Shown here: piece by piece, positions 5,704-5,976 of the stretch
Layout: each line of letters begins with the position of its first letter
Position numbering within the stretch: position 1 is the first letter of the stretch
NCBI GenBank assembly: GCA_050725495.1
Contig: JBOHHM010000203.1
Span: 1 to 5,976, forward strand
Origin: JBOHHM01 sp050725495
GTDB taxonomy: Bacteria > Pseudomonadota > Gammaproteobacteria > Burkholderiales > Burkholderiaceae_C
Direction: 5' to 3'
Length of the DNA: 5,976 nucleotides
The notes under the pieces: generated by a model
Seen by the model: the letters and a program-made list of their open reading frames with translations, nothing else
Told to the model about the DNA's origin: nothing
Database searches by the model: none
Made by a program: the position numbers and the translations under genes

Positions 5704-5976
5704 TTATGGGGTGGCCGGCGCGGCGGCGGGGGCAGCGGGGGCAGCGGGCTGGGGCGCCCGCAGCGGCGGCAGCACGGGCGCCTCGTTGACCGGCACCACC
5801 GAGCTCGGCACCGGCTGGGCGTCTTTCTGGTTGGCGCGCATCAGGTCATAGCGGTCCAGCGACAAGCTGTTGCTCTCGTTGGCGTCGCGCACCACGACGG
5901 GACGCAGAAAGACCATCAGATTGGTTTTCTTGCGACTGCGGGTCTCGCTCTTGAACAGGTGGCCGAACAGCGGCAC
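5704..5976 (-). CDS. gspD: GspD, type II secretion secretin (3' part)
   Basis: This is the last 90 codons of the secretin that forms the outer-membrane channel of type II secretion; the rest lies beyond the right edge. The first visible codon is GTG, read here as internal valine and not as a start, because VPLFGHLF followed by KKTNLMVFLRPVVVRD is the conserved end of the secretin core (VPxLGxLF and TNLxVFLRP). After it comes a tail of about 60 residues: a polar piece with DRYDLMRANQ, then a low-complexity segment rich in proline and alanine that ends at the TAA at 5706-5704. This tail is where pilotin-binding S-domains lie in other secretins, but I see no clear S-domain here. The downstream gspE begins 13 bp later. 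The assignment is secure from the core motifs and gene order. Confidence 0.93.
   Translation of the reverse strand: MPLFGHLFKSETRSRKKTNLMVFLRPVVVRDANESNSLSLDRYDLMRANQKDAQPVPSSVVPVNEAPVLPPLRAPQPAAPAAPAAAPATP
5728..5745. repeat. Two tandem 9-bp units in the gspD tail
   Basis: The unit gggggcagc occurs twice in direct succession, and the surrounding bases are equally G-rich on the + strand. On the coding strand this yields part of the alanine- and proline-rich end of GspD. Such short GC-rich tandem units are prone to length change by slippage; with only two copies it is a weak repeat. Confidence 0.45.

Noticed and set aside
1..5976. A new defence, mobile or biosynthetic system
   Set aside because: Every gene falls in a well-known core family, there are no transposase, integrase, phage or CRISPR signs, and composition is uniform apart from the three short repeats.

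Overview
The window looks like a chromosomal segment of a GC-rich betaproteobacterium, most likely Comamonadaceae (Burkholderiales). The grounds are the strong G/C third-position bias, the family resemblance of all six genes, and three AT-rich hairpin repeats with the core GCTAT-N7-ATAGC (or GCTAC-N7-GTAGC), which from memory are abundant in that family. No database search was possible, so the taxonomic call is an inference.

Layout. On the + strand, 1-312 holds the 3' end of queC (7-cyano-7-deazaguanine synthase). Everything else is a tightly packed minus-strand cluster, read from right to left: the 3' end of gspD (type II secretion secretin, 5976-5704), gspE (secretion ATPase, 5690-4302), gspF (inner-membrane platform protein, 4279-3047), a HAD-type cytosolic 5'-nucleotidase (3047-2133), and a fused permease/ATPase ABC transporter of the SbmA/BacA-YddA type (2072-309). 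Gaps are 13 and 22 bp, then a 1-bp TGATG overlap, then about 60 bp, so the cluster is probably one transcription unit. The last gene converges on queC and the two stop codons share the bases CTAA. No stretch over 300 bases lacks a gene, and no tRNA, rRNA, CRISPR array, insertion sequence or phage feature was seen.

How the genes fit together. GspD, GspE and GspF are the outer-membrane channel, cytoplasmic motor and inner-membrane platform of a type II secretion system; the remaining gsp genes are not in the window. The nucleotidase and the ABC transporter have no known role in secretion and are probably housekeeping or transport passengers of the same transcript.

The region is ordinary core genome and I do not see a convincing new system. 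The points most worth a second look are the three in-frame, protein-coding hairpin repeats (two in the ABC transporter gene, one in gspF), one of which encodes residues just before the ATPase H-loop histidine, and a GspE whose tetracysteine metal-binding module has only four residues between its two CxxC pairs.
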